Source of the DNA: Anaerolineales bacterium
GTDB taxonomy: Bacteria; Chloroflexota; Anaerolineae; Anaerolineales; Villigracilaceae
Assembly: GCA_020634885.1 (NCBI GenBank)
Contig: JACKAW010000001.1
Span: forward strand, 310,001-374,000
Length of the DNA: 64,000 nt
Direction: 5' to 3'
The notes under the pieces are model-generated. The model was given only the letters and a program-made list of their open reading frames with translations, made no database searches and was not told the origin of the DNA. The number at the start of each line of letters is the position of its first letter. The stretch's first letter is position 1. Position numbers and translations under genes: made by a program. Shown piece by piece: positions 33,878-41,987 of this stretch.

Positions 33878-35287
33878 TTAGCCAATCGATCCTTCCATTT
33901 GAAGCTGGATGAGTCGATTCATTTCGACTGCGTATTCCATGGGGAGTTCTTTAACAAGCGGTTCGATGAAGCCGGAGACGACCATAGTGGTGGCTTCTTC
34001 TTCAGAGAGACCGCGAGACATGAGGTAAAAGAGTTGCTCTTCGCCCACTTTGCTGACGGAGGCTTCGTGACCGATGGTTACGTCATCTTCGTCAATTTCG
34101 ATGTAGGGATAGGTGTCGGAGCGGGATTGCGGGTCGAGCAGAAGCGCATCGCAAACCACATTGGACTTGGCACCCTTGGCGCCTTTATAGACCTTGAGCA
34201 AACCACGATAGGAGGCACGTCCACCCGCTTTGGAAATGGATTTGGATGTGATCTTGCTGGTGGTGTTGGGCGCGAAGTGAACCATCTTGGAGCCGGCATC
34301 TTGAATTTGCCCAACATTGGCAAATGCCATCGAAAGCATTTCGCCATGAGCACCGGGTTCCATCAAGTAGCAGGACGGGTATTTCATGGTGACTTTTGAG
34401 CCCATGTTGGCATCCACCCATTCGTGGGTGCCGTTCTTGAAAACCTTGGCGCGTTGTGTTACCAGGTTGTACACGTTGGTTGACCAGTTCTGAATGGTCG
34501 AGTAACGGGAACGAGCGCCTTCTTTGACGATGATCTCGATCACGCCAGAGTGGAAGGAGTCTGTGGTGTACTGCGGGGCGGTACAGCCTTCAACATAGTG
34601 AACCGAAGCGCCTTCATCTACAATGATGAGGGTACGTTCAAACTGACCGACATTGGCGGTGTTGAGACGGAAGTAAGCCTGCAAGGGCAGGTCTACGTGG
34701 ACGCCTTTGGGAACATACACAAACGAACCACCAGACCACACCGCAGAGTTGAGCGCGGCGAACTTGTTATCTTCAATTGGAACCACGGTTCCGAAATATT
34801 CGCGGAACATTTCAGGGTGTTGACGCAGACCGTCTTCAATGGAGAGGAAGATCACGCCTTTTTCTTCGAGGTGCTTCTGAATGGAATGGTAGACCATTTC
34901 CGATTCGTATTGTGCGCCAAGACCCGCAAGGAACTTCTGTTCGGCTTCGGGGACGCCCAGTTTATCGAATGTGCGTTTGATGTCGTCGGGGACATCATCC
35001 CACGATTTTTCGCTTTTTTCGGTTGGCTTGACGTAGTAATAAATATCGTCCAGGTTAAGGGATTGAAGCTCAGGTCCCCAATTGGGCATGGGACGTTGAA
35101 GGAAGTGCTCCAGAGCCTTGAGGCGGAATTCGAGCATCCATTCCGGCTCACCTTTCATGCGTGAAATATTTTCAACTACTTCACGGCTCAATCCTTTTTC
35201 AGATTTGAAGGAGTAGTTATCGTCGCGGTCATGAAAACCGTACTTGTAATCACCGATCTCTTCTAATATTTTTGCATCTTCAGACAT
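33878..35287 (-). CDS. sufB: Fe-S cluster assembly protein SufB
   Basis: 469 residues, standard length. Scaffold for nascent [4Fe-4S] clusters. Contains Y-V-E-G-C-T-A-P (about 250), F-A-P-N-T-T-S and the C-terminal L-M-S-R-G-L-S-E-E-E-A. Second gene of the suf operon, separated from sufC by 78 bases that hold a degenerate GAGATT/GGTAATT-type repeat near 35312-35331. Confidence 0.96.
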   Translation of the reverse strand: MSEDAKILEEIGDYKYGFHDRDDNYSFKSEKGLSREVVENISRMKGEPEWMLEFRLKALEHFLQRPMPNWGPELQSLNLDDIYYYVKPTEKSEKSWDDVPDDIKRTFDKLGVPEAEQKFLAGLGAQYESEMVYHSIQKHLEEKGVIFLSIEDGLRQHPEMFREYFGTVVPIEDNKFAALNSAVWSGGSFVYVPKGVHVDLPLQAYFRLNTANVGQFERTLIIVDEGASVHYVEGCTAPQYTTDSFHSGVIEIIVKEGARSRYSTIQNWSTNVYNLVTQRAKVFKNGTHEWVDANMGSKVTMKYPSCYLMEPGAHGEMLSMAFANVGQIQDAGSKMVHFAPNTTSKITSKSISKAGGRASYRGLLKVYKGAKGAKSNVVCDALLLDPQSRSDTYPYIEIDEDDVTIGHEASVSKVGEEQLFYLMSRGLSEEEATTMVVSGFIEPLVKELPMEYAVEMNRLIQLQMEGSIG

Positions 35288-35365
35288 GGTATCTCCAGTG
35301 AGTAGATATTCGAGATTAGATAATTAGTAAAAAGATTCCCACTCTCTACTATCCAATATCTGCTC

Positions 35366-36139
35366 TTACGCCGCTTCTTCGGCGGTCTTTTCACGCAGCC
35401 AATCGTAGCCTTGATCTTCGAGGTGCAAGGCAAGTTCAGGTCCGCCGGATTCAACAATGCGACCATGCATCATCACATGAACGAACTGCGGTTTGATGTA
35501 GTTCAAGAGGCGTTGATAATGTGTAATGACGAGCACACCCAGTTCAGGTCCAGAGAGAGCGTTCACGCCTTCAGAGACGATGCGGAGAGCATCAATATCC
35601 AGACCAGAGTCGGTTTCATCCAAAATTGCGAAGCGTGGCTTGAGGGTCGCCATTTGCAAAATTTCGGCGCGCTTCTTTTCGCCGCCAGAGAAACCATCAT
35701 TAAGGTAACGACCGGCAAAATTGTGATCCATCTTGAGCGCATCCATCTTTTCCTTTAACATCTTGCGGAATTCAGGAATGGGCATGCCTTTGTCTTCGGG
35801 GTTTTCGGCACGGCGGCGGGAATTGATGGCAGAGCGCAGGAAGTTCGCCACAGTCACGCCGGGGATGGCAACCGGATACTGAAAAGCAAGAAATACACCC
35901 GCGCGGGAGCGTTCATCGGGTTCCATTTCGAGGACGTTTTCGCCATCGATCAACACCTCGCCGCTGGTGACGGTGTAATTAGGGTGTCCCATCAAGGTGT
36001 ACGCCAGGGTAGACTTACCCGTCCCATTCGGTCCCATAATGGCATGAATTTCTCCCTGTTTGATGGTCAGGGTCAGCCCTTTGAGGATTTCCTTATCCTC
36101 AATGCTGACATGCAAATCTTTAATCTCTAACTGCGACAT
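35366..36139 (-). CDS. sufC: Fe-S cluster assembly ATPase SufC
   Basis: 257 residues. Walker A G-P-N-G-T-G-K-S-T (36-44), signature F-S-G-G-E-K-K-R (about 150), Walker B F-A-I-L-D-E-T-D-S-G-L-D (about 172). The Thr in place of the usual Pro after Asp-Glu is typical of SufC. First gene of the operon, about 60 bases after a consensus promoter. Confidence 0.96.
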   Translation of the reverse strand: MSQLEIKDLHVSIEDKEILKGLTLTIKQGEIHAIMGPNGTGKSTLAYTLMGHPNYTVTSGEVLIDGENVLEMEPDERSRAGVFLAFQYPVAIPGVTVANFLRSAINSRRRAENPEDKGMPIPEFRKMLKEKMDALKMDHNFAGRYLNDGFSGGEKKRAEILQMATLKPRFAILDETDSGLDIDALRIVSEGVNALSGPELGVLVITHYQRLLNYIKPQFVHVMMHGRIVESGGPELALHLEDQGYDWLREKTAEEAA

Positions 36140-36206
36140 TCTTGTATCTCCTACAGAATTTTCCGCTCAGGGCGGAGTTTTTTGGCGTTTTTACTAGTAG
36201 GTCGGC

Positions 36207-36235
36207 ATTATAGCAAAAGCGACTAGATTTGTCAA
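36207..36235 (-). promoter_or_regulatory. Consensus sigma-70 promoter of the suf operon
   Basis: On the minus strand TTGACA (36230-36235) and TATAAT (36207-36212) are separated by exactly 17 bases: a perfect consensus. Such strength suggests a repressor. Three ACTAG-containing sites surround it: a palindrome TACTAGTA (36192-36199) at the start of transcription, GACTAG over the spacer, and CTAGTA just upstream near 36252. They are candidate operators for an Rrf2-type (IscR/SufR-like) regulator. Confidence 0.85.
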
Positions 36236-36317
36236 TATTTATGATATTTTTCTAGTAAATCAAAGCCTGTCTATGTTTTGCAAAGGAATTTATGGATACC
36301 CGCCGCATAAGCAAGTG

Positions 36318-36323
36318 TATAAT
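36318..36323 (+). promoter_or_regulatory. -10 box (TATAAT) for leaderless HAD hydrolase gene
   Basis: A perfect TATAAT ends 9 bases before the ATG at 36333. No Shine-Dalgarno is present. Confidence 0.55.
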
Positions 36324-36332
36324 CCCGCCTCT

Positions 36333-36980
36333 ATGAAACCACCTTTCGACCTTGTCATCTTCGATTGCGATGGCGTTCTGGTAGACAGCGAACCTTTCGC
36401 TAATCAGGTATTTGTTCAACTCGTCCGTGAAAGCAGTAATTTGGATTTAGATGAAACCGTCTACTTAAAAAAGTTTTACGGTGTCACTCTGCCAAACCGG
36501 ATGAAAATAACCGCAGAAGAACTAAACTGGACGCCCCCAAGCACCTTTTTGGAAGATTTCAATTCGCGCCTCAAAACCCTCACTGAGGAGCGGCTACAAC
36601 CCATTGAGGGGATTCATACACTGATAAATAGCATCCCCACCCCGATCTGCGTCGCTTCCAATGGCACCCGTGAAGAGATCGTTCATCGCCTCAAAATTTC
36701 GGGGTTAACCGAAAAATTCGGGAAGTCCATTTTTAGCGGACACGAAATGCCGCAACCCAAACCCGCGCCTGATGTCTACCTTGCTGCCGCCCGCTCTTTT
36801 GGCGCTTCCCCATCTCGCTGCATCGTGATCGAAGACAGCATCCCTGGAGTGACAGCGGGCGTAAAAGCAGGAATGAAGGTGTACGGCTTTGCCGCCTACA
36901 CGCCAGCCGCCGAATTACAGAAAATCGGCGCCATTCCATTTTCTGCCATGAATGAACTTAAAAAAATGCTTGCCTTGTAG
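36333..36980 (+). CDS. HAD-family phosphatase (phosphoglucomutase-like)
   Basis: 215 residues from the ATG at 36333. D-C-D-G-V (nucleophile Asp at 10, acid Asp at 12), a cap domain, V-A-S-N-G near 108, K-P-A-P-D-V-Y near 145 and I-E-D-S-I-P-G-V near 168. Resembles beta-phosphoglucomutase-like and sugar-phosphate phosphatases. Exact substrate unknown. An upstream in-frame ATG at 36273 is rejected because a TATAAT lies between it and the chosen start. Confidence 0.88.
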   Translation: MKPPFDLVIFDCDGVLVDSEPFANQVFVQLVRESSNLDLDETVYLKKFYGVTLPNRMKITAEELNWTPPSTFLEDFNSRLKTLTEERLQPIEGIHTLINSIPTPICVASNGTREEIVHRLKISGLTEKFGKSIFSGHEMPQPKPAPDVYLAAARSFGASPSRCIVIEDSIPGVTAGVKAGMKVYGFAAYTPAAELQKIGAIPFSAMNELKKMLAL

Positions 36981-36985
36981 GGCAT

Positions 36986-37035
36986 GTCTAAAAACTTATC
37001 CTGCTCTCGCCGCAATCCCCAGTGACGGGAGCAGG
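36986..37035 (-). terminator. Terminator after tyrosine phosphatase gene
   Basis: On the minus strand a 10-bp stem (37026-37035 with 37000-37009, one G-T pair) is followed by ATAAGTTTTT. That tract can also pair with AAAAACTTAT at the end of the coding region, extending the hairpin. Confidence 0.55.
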
Positions 37036-37047
37036 TATGAAAGAGGT

Positions 37048-37851
37048 CTATTCCAAATATAAGTTTTTCAGATGTTCTACATCTTGCAAAGATAACTTCA
37101 ATCCTTCATTGACATACGCATCAAACGAACCGTAATCATTCTCAATCCTCTCAAAGGCGGCTGAAAGATATTTTTCATCTGCTTTCAAAAATCCGCGAAT
37201 ACCATCTGCAAATTTTTTACCTTTAAACAGTCCTGCAAAAAAGAGATCGCGCCAATGGGCATCCAGCATATATTTATTGGTCAATAAATAATCCTGCATG
37301 GCAATTTCCTTTGAAACTCCAAGGATCATCAAAAGAGATGCAGACGCAAAACCTGTACGGTCTTTCCCTGCGGCACAGTGAAATAAAACGGGCTTCCCGT
37401 TGGAACCTAACAACTCAGAGAAAAATTGCCGATACCCTTCTGTGAATTTAGAAGCAAGCTCCCTATTGGTTGCGATCATATAATCTGCCGGGTTCAGGTT
37501 GGGTAGATTTTTTGCCGTTTCACCGGGATTTTCGTGCCAAACTTTGGTACTCGAATCTTCCATTGGGATGTTTACATACCTGGTTCCCGCTGGGAGTTTA
37601 TCAGGTCGGTGCGCCACCTCGTATGAAGCACGAAAATCGACCACCAAACCCAAATTCAGGGCAGCTAATTTCTTCAGGTCTGTTGAGGTGGGTTTATGTA
37701 AACTGCCAGAGCGGAAGAGTGTGTTCCAACGAACGGTGCGCCCGTCCTGCGTAATGTAACCGCCTAAATCTCTCAGGTTTTCCACTTTTCTCAAAGGGAT
37801 ATGTCTTTTATGCATTGGGGATGAATTTGTGAGTATCTTTATGTTTTCCAT
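37048..37851 (-). CDS. Tyrosine-protein phosphatase, Tyr_phosphatase3 (PtpB-like) type
   Basis: About 267 residues. The P-loop H-C-A-A-G-K-D-R-T-G (C-x5-R, Cys near 157) is that of PtpB/Iph-type phosphatases acting on phosphotyrosine or phosphoinositides. The start contains R-K-V-E-N-L-R-D-L-G-G-Y, the family's N-terminal signature. ATG at 37851 preferred; an in-frame TTG four codons earlier is possible. A TATAAT lies 24 bases upstream. Confidence 0.9.
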   Translation of the reverse strand: MENIKILTNSSPMHKRHIPLRKVENLRDLGGYITQDGRTVRWNTLFRSGSLHKPTSTDLKKLAALNLGLVVDFRASYEVAHRPDKLPAGTRYVNIPMEDSSTKVWHENPGETAKNLPNLNPADYMIATNRELASKFTEGYRQFFSELLGSNGKPVLFHCAAGKDRTGFASASLLMILGVSKEIAMQDYLLTNKYMLDAHWRDLFFAGLFKGKKFADGIRGFLKADEKYLSAAFERIENDYGSFDAYVNEGLKLSLQDVEHLKNLYLE

Positions 37852-37959
37852 TATCAGATCCAATTTAGAACGTTCATTATAGTATGCTCACATTCACATG
37901 TCGCATTTTGCTCCCTTAGAAAGTACGGCTTGCGGGTGCAATGAGGCGCCTTTCAAATG

Positions 37960-37965
37960 TATAAT
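37960..37965 (+). promoter_or_regulatory. -10 box (TATAAT) for leaderless trmO-like gene
   Basis: A perfect TATAAT ends 7 bases before the ATG at 37973, the exact distance to place the transcript start on the start codon. Confidence 0.6.
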
Positions 37966-37972
37966 CCCGTCC

Positions 37973-38449
37973 ATGCAAACCATATCTCTAAATCCTATTG
38001 CTGTGGTGAAGAATGCCCGCCGTGAAGTGGTGGACGATGACTGGGGCAGCATTATCTCCGTGCTCGAATTGGACACTTTTATGCCGGAAGAAGCGCTTTG
38101 TGAAATCGAGAGTTTTTCACATGCCGAAGTCATTTTCTACTTTCATTGTGTGGCAGATGAAAAAATCGAAAAAGGGGCACGGCATCCGCGTAACAATGTG
38201 AATTACCCAAAAGTAGGTATTCTCAGCCAAAGGGGTAAGAATCGCCCAAATAGGCTGGGCAGCACCATTGTGAGGGTTTTGAAGCGGGAGGGACGTCAAC
38301 TTTATGTGCAGGGACTAGACGCCATCGATGGGACACCCATCCTTGATATCAAACCAGTTATGCGTGAATTTCTGCCTCGTGAAAAAGTTGTTCAACCTAA
38401 ATGGGCGACTGAACTCATGAAAAACTATTGGACAAAAGCGCAATCGTAA
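37973..38449 (+). CDS. TrmO/TsaA-family protein (tRNA m6t6A37 methyltransferase-like)
   Basis: 158 residues. The beta-barrel family signature is visible: I-A-V-V-K-N near the start, F-S-H-A-E-V-I-F-Y-F-H, R-H-P-R-N-N near 64, the G-I-L-S-Q-R-G-K-N-R-P-N-R-L-G motif near 75-90, and G-L-D-A-I-D-G-T-P-I-L-D-I-K-P. TrmO methylates t6A37 of tRNA-Thr using SAM. The third residue of the canonical R-S-P-x-R-P-N is changed (R-G-K-N-R-P-N), so close relatives with other roles are possible. An earlier ATG at 37898 is rejected because the promoter lies between. Confidence 0.82.
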   Translation: MQTISLNPIAVVKNARREVVDDDWGSIISVLELDTFMPEEALCEIESFSHAEVIFYFHCVADEKIEKGARHPRNNVNYPKVGILSQRGKNRPNRLGSTIVRVLKREGRQLYVQGLDAIDGTPILDIKPVMREFLPREKVVQPKWATELMKNYWTKAQS

Positions 38450-38497
38450 ATGCGCTCCGCTTAACTCATTCTCTAATTTCAAAAAAAGGTTCTTATC

Positions 38498-39229
38498 ATG
38501 TCTCAACATAACTCTGTTATAAACTTAAATTCCAAACGTATTTTAATCCTTCTGTTTGCATTGGTAGCCTCGTTGGTGGGGCTCAGCATTTGGGGGCAAC
38601 ACATTCGTTTTTTTGGAGTGGACGATATTCATGGGTACTGGCACGAGTTTGCCATAGACCTGCTTATGTCAGCGTTCTATCTTGATTCGGAAGGTAATAT
38701 CCCAACATTTACCAATGCCTTGTTACTTTTCGTCCCGGCGCTCTTGCTGGCAGGTATTGGTGCATGGAAAAACCTCCATAAAGATAAATATCGTTTTCAA
38801 TGGAATATGCTCGCGCTCATCTTTCTGTTGCTCTCGTATGATGAGGTTGCATCATTGCATGAACGCCTTATCAAACCCATGAGAGCCATTGCAGGTTCAG
38901 AAGGCATTTTCTATTTTGCGTGGATCATTCCCGGGCTGATCGCTGTAGCTTTGTTCGGCATTGCCTTTTTCACCTATTTCCTGCACCTTGAAAAAAAATT
39001 TAAACTGCTTTTCTTTTTCTCGCTGGCGGTTTATCTTGGCGGGGTGATCGGCGGCGAAATGGTTAGCGGATATTTTGCTGCGAACCTTGGACAAAAGAAT
39101 TTCACATACGCCGTAGTTGCAAGTATCGAAGAGTCTGTTGAAATGTTCGGCTGCTCACTCATCATTTACTCTTTGCTTGAATACATAAAAGACCACATCA
39201 CCGAAGGTTTAATCCTCAAATCATCATGA
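38498..39229 (+). CDS. Multi-pass membrane protein, unknown function
   Basis: 243 residues with about six membrane segments (roughly 16-33, 72-88, 104-118, 138-162, 168-190, 205-230). Conserved-looking acidic/His clusters lie in or near the membrane: S-Y-D-E-V-A-S-L-H-E near 113-122 and S-I-E-E-S-V-E-M near 210-217, which could bind a metal. The next gene, a cytochrome b5-like protein, overlaps its stop by 4 bases, so a membrane redox role is plausible. Family not recognised. Confidence 0.7.
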   Translation: MSQHNSVINLNSKRILILLFALVASLVGLSIWGQHIRFFGVDDIHGYWHEFAIDLLMSAFYLDSEGNIPTFTNALLLFVPALLLAGIGAWKNLHKDKYRFQWNMLALIFLLLSYDEVASLHERLIKPMRAIAGSEGIFYFAWIIPGLIAVALFGIAFFTYFLHLEKKFKLLFFFSLAVYLGGVIGGEMVSGYFAANLGQKNFTYAVVASIEESVEMFGCSLIIYSLLEYIKDHITEGLILKSS

Positions 39230-39483
39230 GCGCCGAACGTATCATCTCTCTTCTTGAGCTAAAACGAAACACCGGCGAACGCGGCTCACGCATGTGGATC
39301 GCCTATAACGGTACCGTTTACGATGTAACCGGTTGTCCAAAATGGCGGACTGGCTTACACGAATTTCTACACTTTGCCGGACAAGACCTGACGGATGAAA
39401 TGCTCTCTGCCCCCCACATGGATGAAGTATTCAAACACGATTGCATAAAGGTCATTGGCACATTGGAACCCGAACAAAATTAA
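39226..39483 (+). CDS. Small cytochrome b5-like heme/steroid-binding domain protein
   Basis: 85 residues. The pattern W-I-A-Y-N-G-T-V-Y-D-V-T (22-33), then H-E-F-L-H-F-A-G-Q-D-L-T (about 46-57) and A-P-H (about 63-65), matches the soluble cytochrome b5-like domains of bacteria; the His in H-F-A-G and A-P-H are likely heme ligands. No signal peptide. Translationally coupled to the upstream membrane protein. Heme binding is inferred. Confidence 0.8.
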   Translation: MSAERIISLLELKRNTGERGSRMWIAYNGTVYDVTGCPKWRTGLHEFLHFAGQDLTDEMLSAPHMDEVFKHDCIKVIGTLEPEQN

Positions 39484-39502
39484 CAAAAGGAATCGTCAAA
39501 AC

Positions 39503-41218
39503 ATGAAAACGCTCAAATGGTGGCAAAACGCCGTCTTTTACCAGATATACCCCCGTTCTTTTGCAGATGGCAATGGAGATGGGATCGGCGACTTCAAAGG
39601 CATCACTGAAAAACTTGATTACCTTGCCGGGCTTGGCGTGGATGCACTCTGGCTTTCGCCGCACTTCCCCTCCCCCAATTGGGACTGCGGCTACGATATT
39701 TCAGATTACACCAACGTCGCGCCTGAATACGGAACAATGGACGACTTCAAACACTTCCTTGGTGAAGCGCATAAACGAAACCTCCGTGTCATTCTGGACC
39801 TGGTGCTGAATCACACGTCCGACGAACACCCCTGGTTCCTTGAGTCTAAATCCAGCAAAGATAACCCCAAGGCAGATTGGTACGTTTGGGTGGATACGCC
39901 TCCGAACAACTGGCAATCCTGTTTCGATGGAGAAGCGTGGACGTACGCCCCCGAACGAAACCAGTATTACTATCATTACTTCATGAAACAGCAGCCAGAC
40001 CTAAATTGGAAAAATCCTGAGGTGAAAAAAGCCATGTGGGATGCTGTCCGCTTCTGGTTAGACCTTGGCGTCGATGGCTACCGCCTCGATGCCCTGGGAA
40101 CCATCTTCGAAGACCCCGCCCTGACTCCGCACACTGTACCCATGAACCTGGTTGAACTGCGCCGCTTTTCTGAAGCCGCAAAGACCCCCGAAGAACTAAA
40201 GCAAAAAGAAAAATACTGGCATGACATGTTCAAAAACCAGTGGGGCCAGCCCGGCATTCACGAATTGATGAAGGAACTGCGCTCCATAGTGGATGAATAC
40301 GAAGACCGAATGCTGGTCGGCGAAGACGATAACATTGATTATATGGGAAACGGGATGGACGAACTGCATCTGGTTTTCAACTTCCCGCTGGCAAACACAG
40401 ATCGAATTACGCCAAAGCACATTCGCAATAATCAACAAGACCGCATTGCACAACTAAATAAACTGTCCGCAGGGGGTTGGGCGTGCAACACCCTTGGAAA
40501 TCACGACCGCTCACGCATTTACACCTGCTATGGAGATAAAGTCCACGATGCGGAACTTGCCAGACTCAACGCCGCACTCGTGCTCACACTGAAAGGCACG
40601 CCCTTCCTTTACAACGGTGAAGAGATCGGCATGACCGATTACATGCTAACCAATATTGCCCAAGTAAAAGACACGATGGGATCATGGTATTACCACACCA
40701 TCGTTACAGATATGGGCGTTCATCCAGACGAAGCCCTGGTTCGAACCGCCGAAATGACCCGCGATAAGAACCGCACTCCGATGCACTGGGCTAACAAACC
40801 CAATGCCGGGTTCTCGCCCGACGGAGTCGAAACGTGGCTGCCCGTAAATCCCAATTACAAGGCAGGAATTAACGTCCACGATCAGGAGCGGAACCCTGAT
40901 TCGATCTTGAACTATTACAAGCATCTGTTAAAAGTACGCAGGGAAACGCCTGCATTGGTCGAGGGCAACTACACACCTCTGCACGAAAATGCCGAAGATT
41001 ACTTTGCCTTTCTGCGCACAGCCGAAAAACAGGCTGTGTTAGTCGTCTTGAACTACTCCGAAAAGCGGCTGAACCTGAACTTTTCCGACGCAAAAGAGCT
41101 TGAAAACAAAAACCTGCATACATTGTTTTCCAGCGGAGTACGTTCGCATGTAGAACACGCCGCCAGTAAATTGTCTATCGCGCCATTTGAAGTTTTTATT
41201 GCAGAAGCAAAGGCATGA
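39503..41218 (+). CDS. Alpha-glucosidase / oligo-1,6-glucosidase, GH13
   Basis: 571 residues. Starts W-W-Q-N-A-V-F-Y-Q-I-Y-P-R-S-F-A-D, has D-L-V-L-N-H-T-S (about 96-103), G-Y-R-L-D-A near 195 with the nucleophile Asp, L-V-G-E-D near 272 with the acid Glu, and G-N-H-D-R near 329. This is the GH13 subgroup of intracellular alpha-glucosidases and trehalose-phosphate hydrolases. Works with malQ/glgA in sugar storage and use (inference). ATG at 39503 has AAAAGGA upstream. Confidence 0.92.
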   Translation: MKTLKWWQNAVFYQIYPRSFADGNGDGIGDFKGITEKLDYLAGLGVDALWLSPHFPSPNWDCGYDISDYTNVAPEYGTMDDFKHFLGEAHKRNLRVILDLVLNHTSDEHPWFLESKSSKDNPKADWYVWVDTPPNNWQSCFDGEAWTYAPERNQYYYHYFMKQQPDLNWKNPEVKKAMWDAVRFWLDLGVDGYRLDALGTIFEDPALTPHTVPMNLVELRRFSEAAKTPEELKQKEKYWHDMFKNQWGQPGIHELMKELRSIVDEYEDRMLVGEDDNIDYMGNGMDELHLVFNFPLANTDRITPKHIRNNQQDRIAQLNKLSAGGWACNTLGNHDRSRIYTCYGDKVHDAELARLNAALVLTLKGTPFLYNGEEIGMTDYMLTNIAQVKDTMGSWYYHTIVTDMGVHPDEALVRTAEMTRDKNRTPMHWANKPNAGFSPDGVETWLPVNPNYKAGINVHDQERNPDSILNYYKHLLKVRRETPALVEGNYTPLHENAEDYFAFLRTAEKQAVLVVLNYSEKRLNLNFSDAKELENKNLHTLFSSGVRSHVEHAASKLSIAPFEVFIAEAKA

Positions 41219-41487
41219 GCGAAACAAGACAAAGGCCCAAAGTCTTCGCAACCCTGTGCGGACGCATCTTCCGCGATACCGACCCGCAGTATTTCCCATC
41301 GGCACAGCATCGTGGAAAAAAAATTATTCTTTGCACAGAGGCGTGTCTGGGCGCTTTTATTGCCGACCCTGATGTATTTTGTAAAGTTCACCGTAATTCA
41401 GATAAATCTGCCACCCGCATAAAAAACGAAATGGAACACCTGTACTCATATGGGAAAAGAATAGGATTGAAAAAGAAGGTCAAGTGA
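41215..41487 (+). CDS. YHS-like small metal-binding protein
   Basis: 90 residues. The pattern C-G-R-I-F, then H-R-G-K-K-I-I-L-C-T-E-A-C-L-G-A-F-I-A-D-P-D-V-F resembles a YHS/TRASH domain, in which Cys residues bind a metal. Start overlaps the glucosidase stop by 4 bases. Role unknown. Confidence 0.65.
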   Translation: MSETRQRPKVFATLCGRIFRDTDPQYFPSAQHRGKKIILCTEACLGAFIADPDVFCKVHRNSDKSATRIKNEMEHLYSYGKRIGLKKKVK

Positions 41488-41498
41488 CCTTCTTTTTT
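41471..41498 (+). terminator. Terminator after the glucosidase-YHS unit
   Basis: A 10-bp stem AAAAGAAGGT/ACCTTCTTTT, 6-base loop and a T7 run. The stop codon of the YHS gene lies in the hairpin. It separates this unit from the hydrogenase region. Confidence 0.88.
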
Positions 41499-41510
41499 TG
41501 CCTAGTTTAT

Positions 41511-41528
41511 TTGTGAAATTTATCACAT
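41511..41528. promoter_or_regulatory. Rex-like (or CRP-like) operator, upstream of the DRTGG operon
   Basis: TTGTGA-AATTTA-TCACAT. It shares its first 17 bases exactly with the site at 44136 in front of the hydrogenase operon. It matches the Rex consensus TTGTGAA-N4-TTCACAA with two changes and contains a perfect CRP core TGTGA-N6-TCACA. Position suggests overlap with a -35 element. Rex (NADH-sensing repressor) fits an NADH-linked hydrogenase best; the regulator gene is not in the window. Confidence 0.75.
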
Positions 41529-41621
41529 AATAGGCATATTATCACCCATAAAGCATGAAGAATGAAACTTACCAAAATAGACGTAATAACGAATAATTTA
41601 TTGGAAAAGGAAAACTTTATT

Positions 41622-41987
41622 ATGCACATGAATTTGAGAGACATTATTAATATCTCTGAAGGCGAAGTATTAACACAAGAATTGAATACAGACGTAAACA
41701 TTCACGGCGGCTGCTGCGCCGACTTAATGAGCGATGTGCTGGCGTATACCCGTCCGCGAGCAGTGCTCATCACCGGGCTAACCAACCCGCAAGTCGTTCG
41801 CACAGCACAAGTTGCAGACTTTCGCGCCATTATTTTTATTCGCGGCAAAAAGCCGCAAGCTGAAACGATCGAGATCGCTATGCAGGAGAATATCCCGCTT
41901 ATCTCCAGCCCATTTGGCATGTTTGAACTGAGCGGAAAATTACACGATGCCGGACTAACCAGTTACGAAACCAATGACAACCACTAG
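41622..41987 (+). CDS. DRTGG-domain protein
   Basis: About 121 residues from the ATG at 41622 (AAAAGGA upstream; an in-frame ATG at 41562 would add 20 residues without a good ribosome site). Residues ~25-115 form a DRTGG-type ligand-binding domain: H-G-G-C-C-A-D-L-M-S-D-V-L, L-I-T-G-L-T-N, and I-P-L-I-S-S-P-F-G-M-F-E. Such domains occur beside CBS domains in regulatory proteins. First gene of the four-gene unit behind the Rex-like box. Overlaps the next start by 14 bases. Confidence 0.82.
   Translation: MHMNLRDIINISEGEVLTQELNTDVNIHGGCCADLMSDVLAYTRPRAVLITGLTNPQVVRTAQVADFRAIIFIRGKKPQAETIEIAMQENIPLISSPFGMFELSGKLHDAGLTSYETNDNH

Noticed and set aside
37898..37973. Upstream ATG at 37898 as start of the trmO-like gene
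   Set aside because: A perfect TATAAT lies between it and the better start at 37973, and the extra residues are not family-like.
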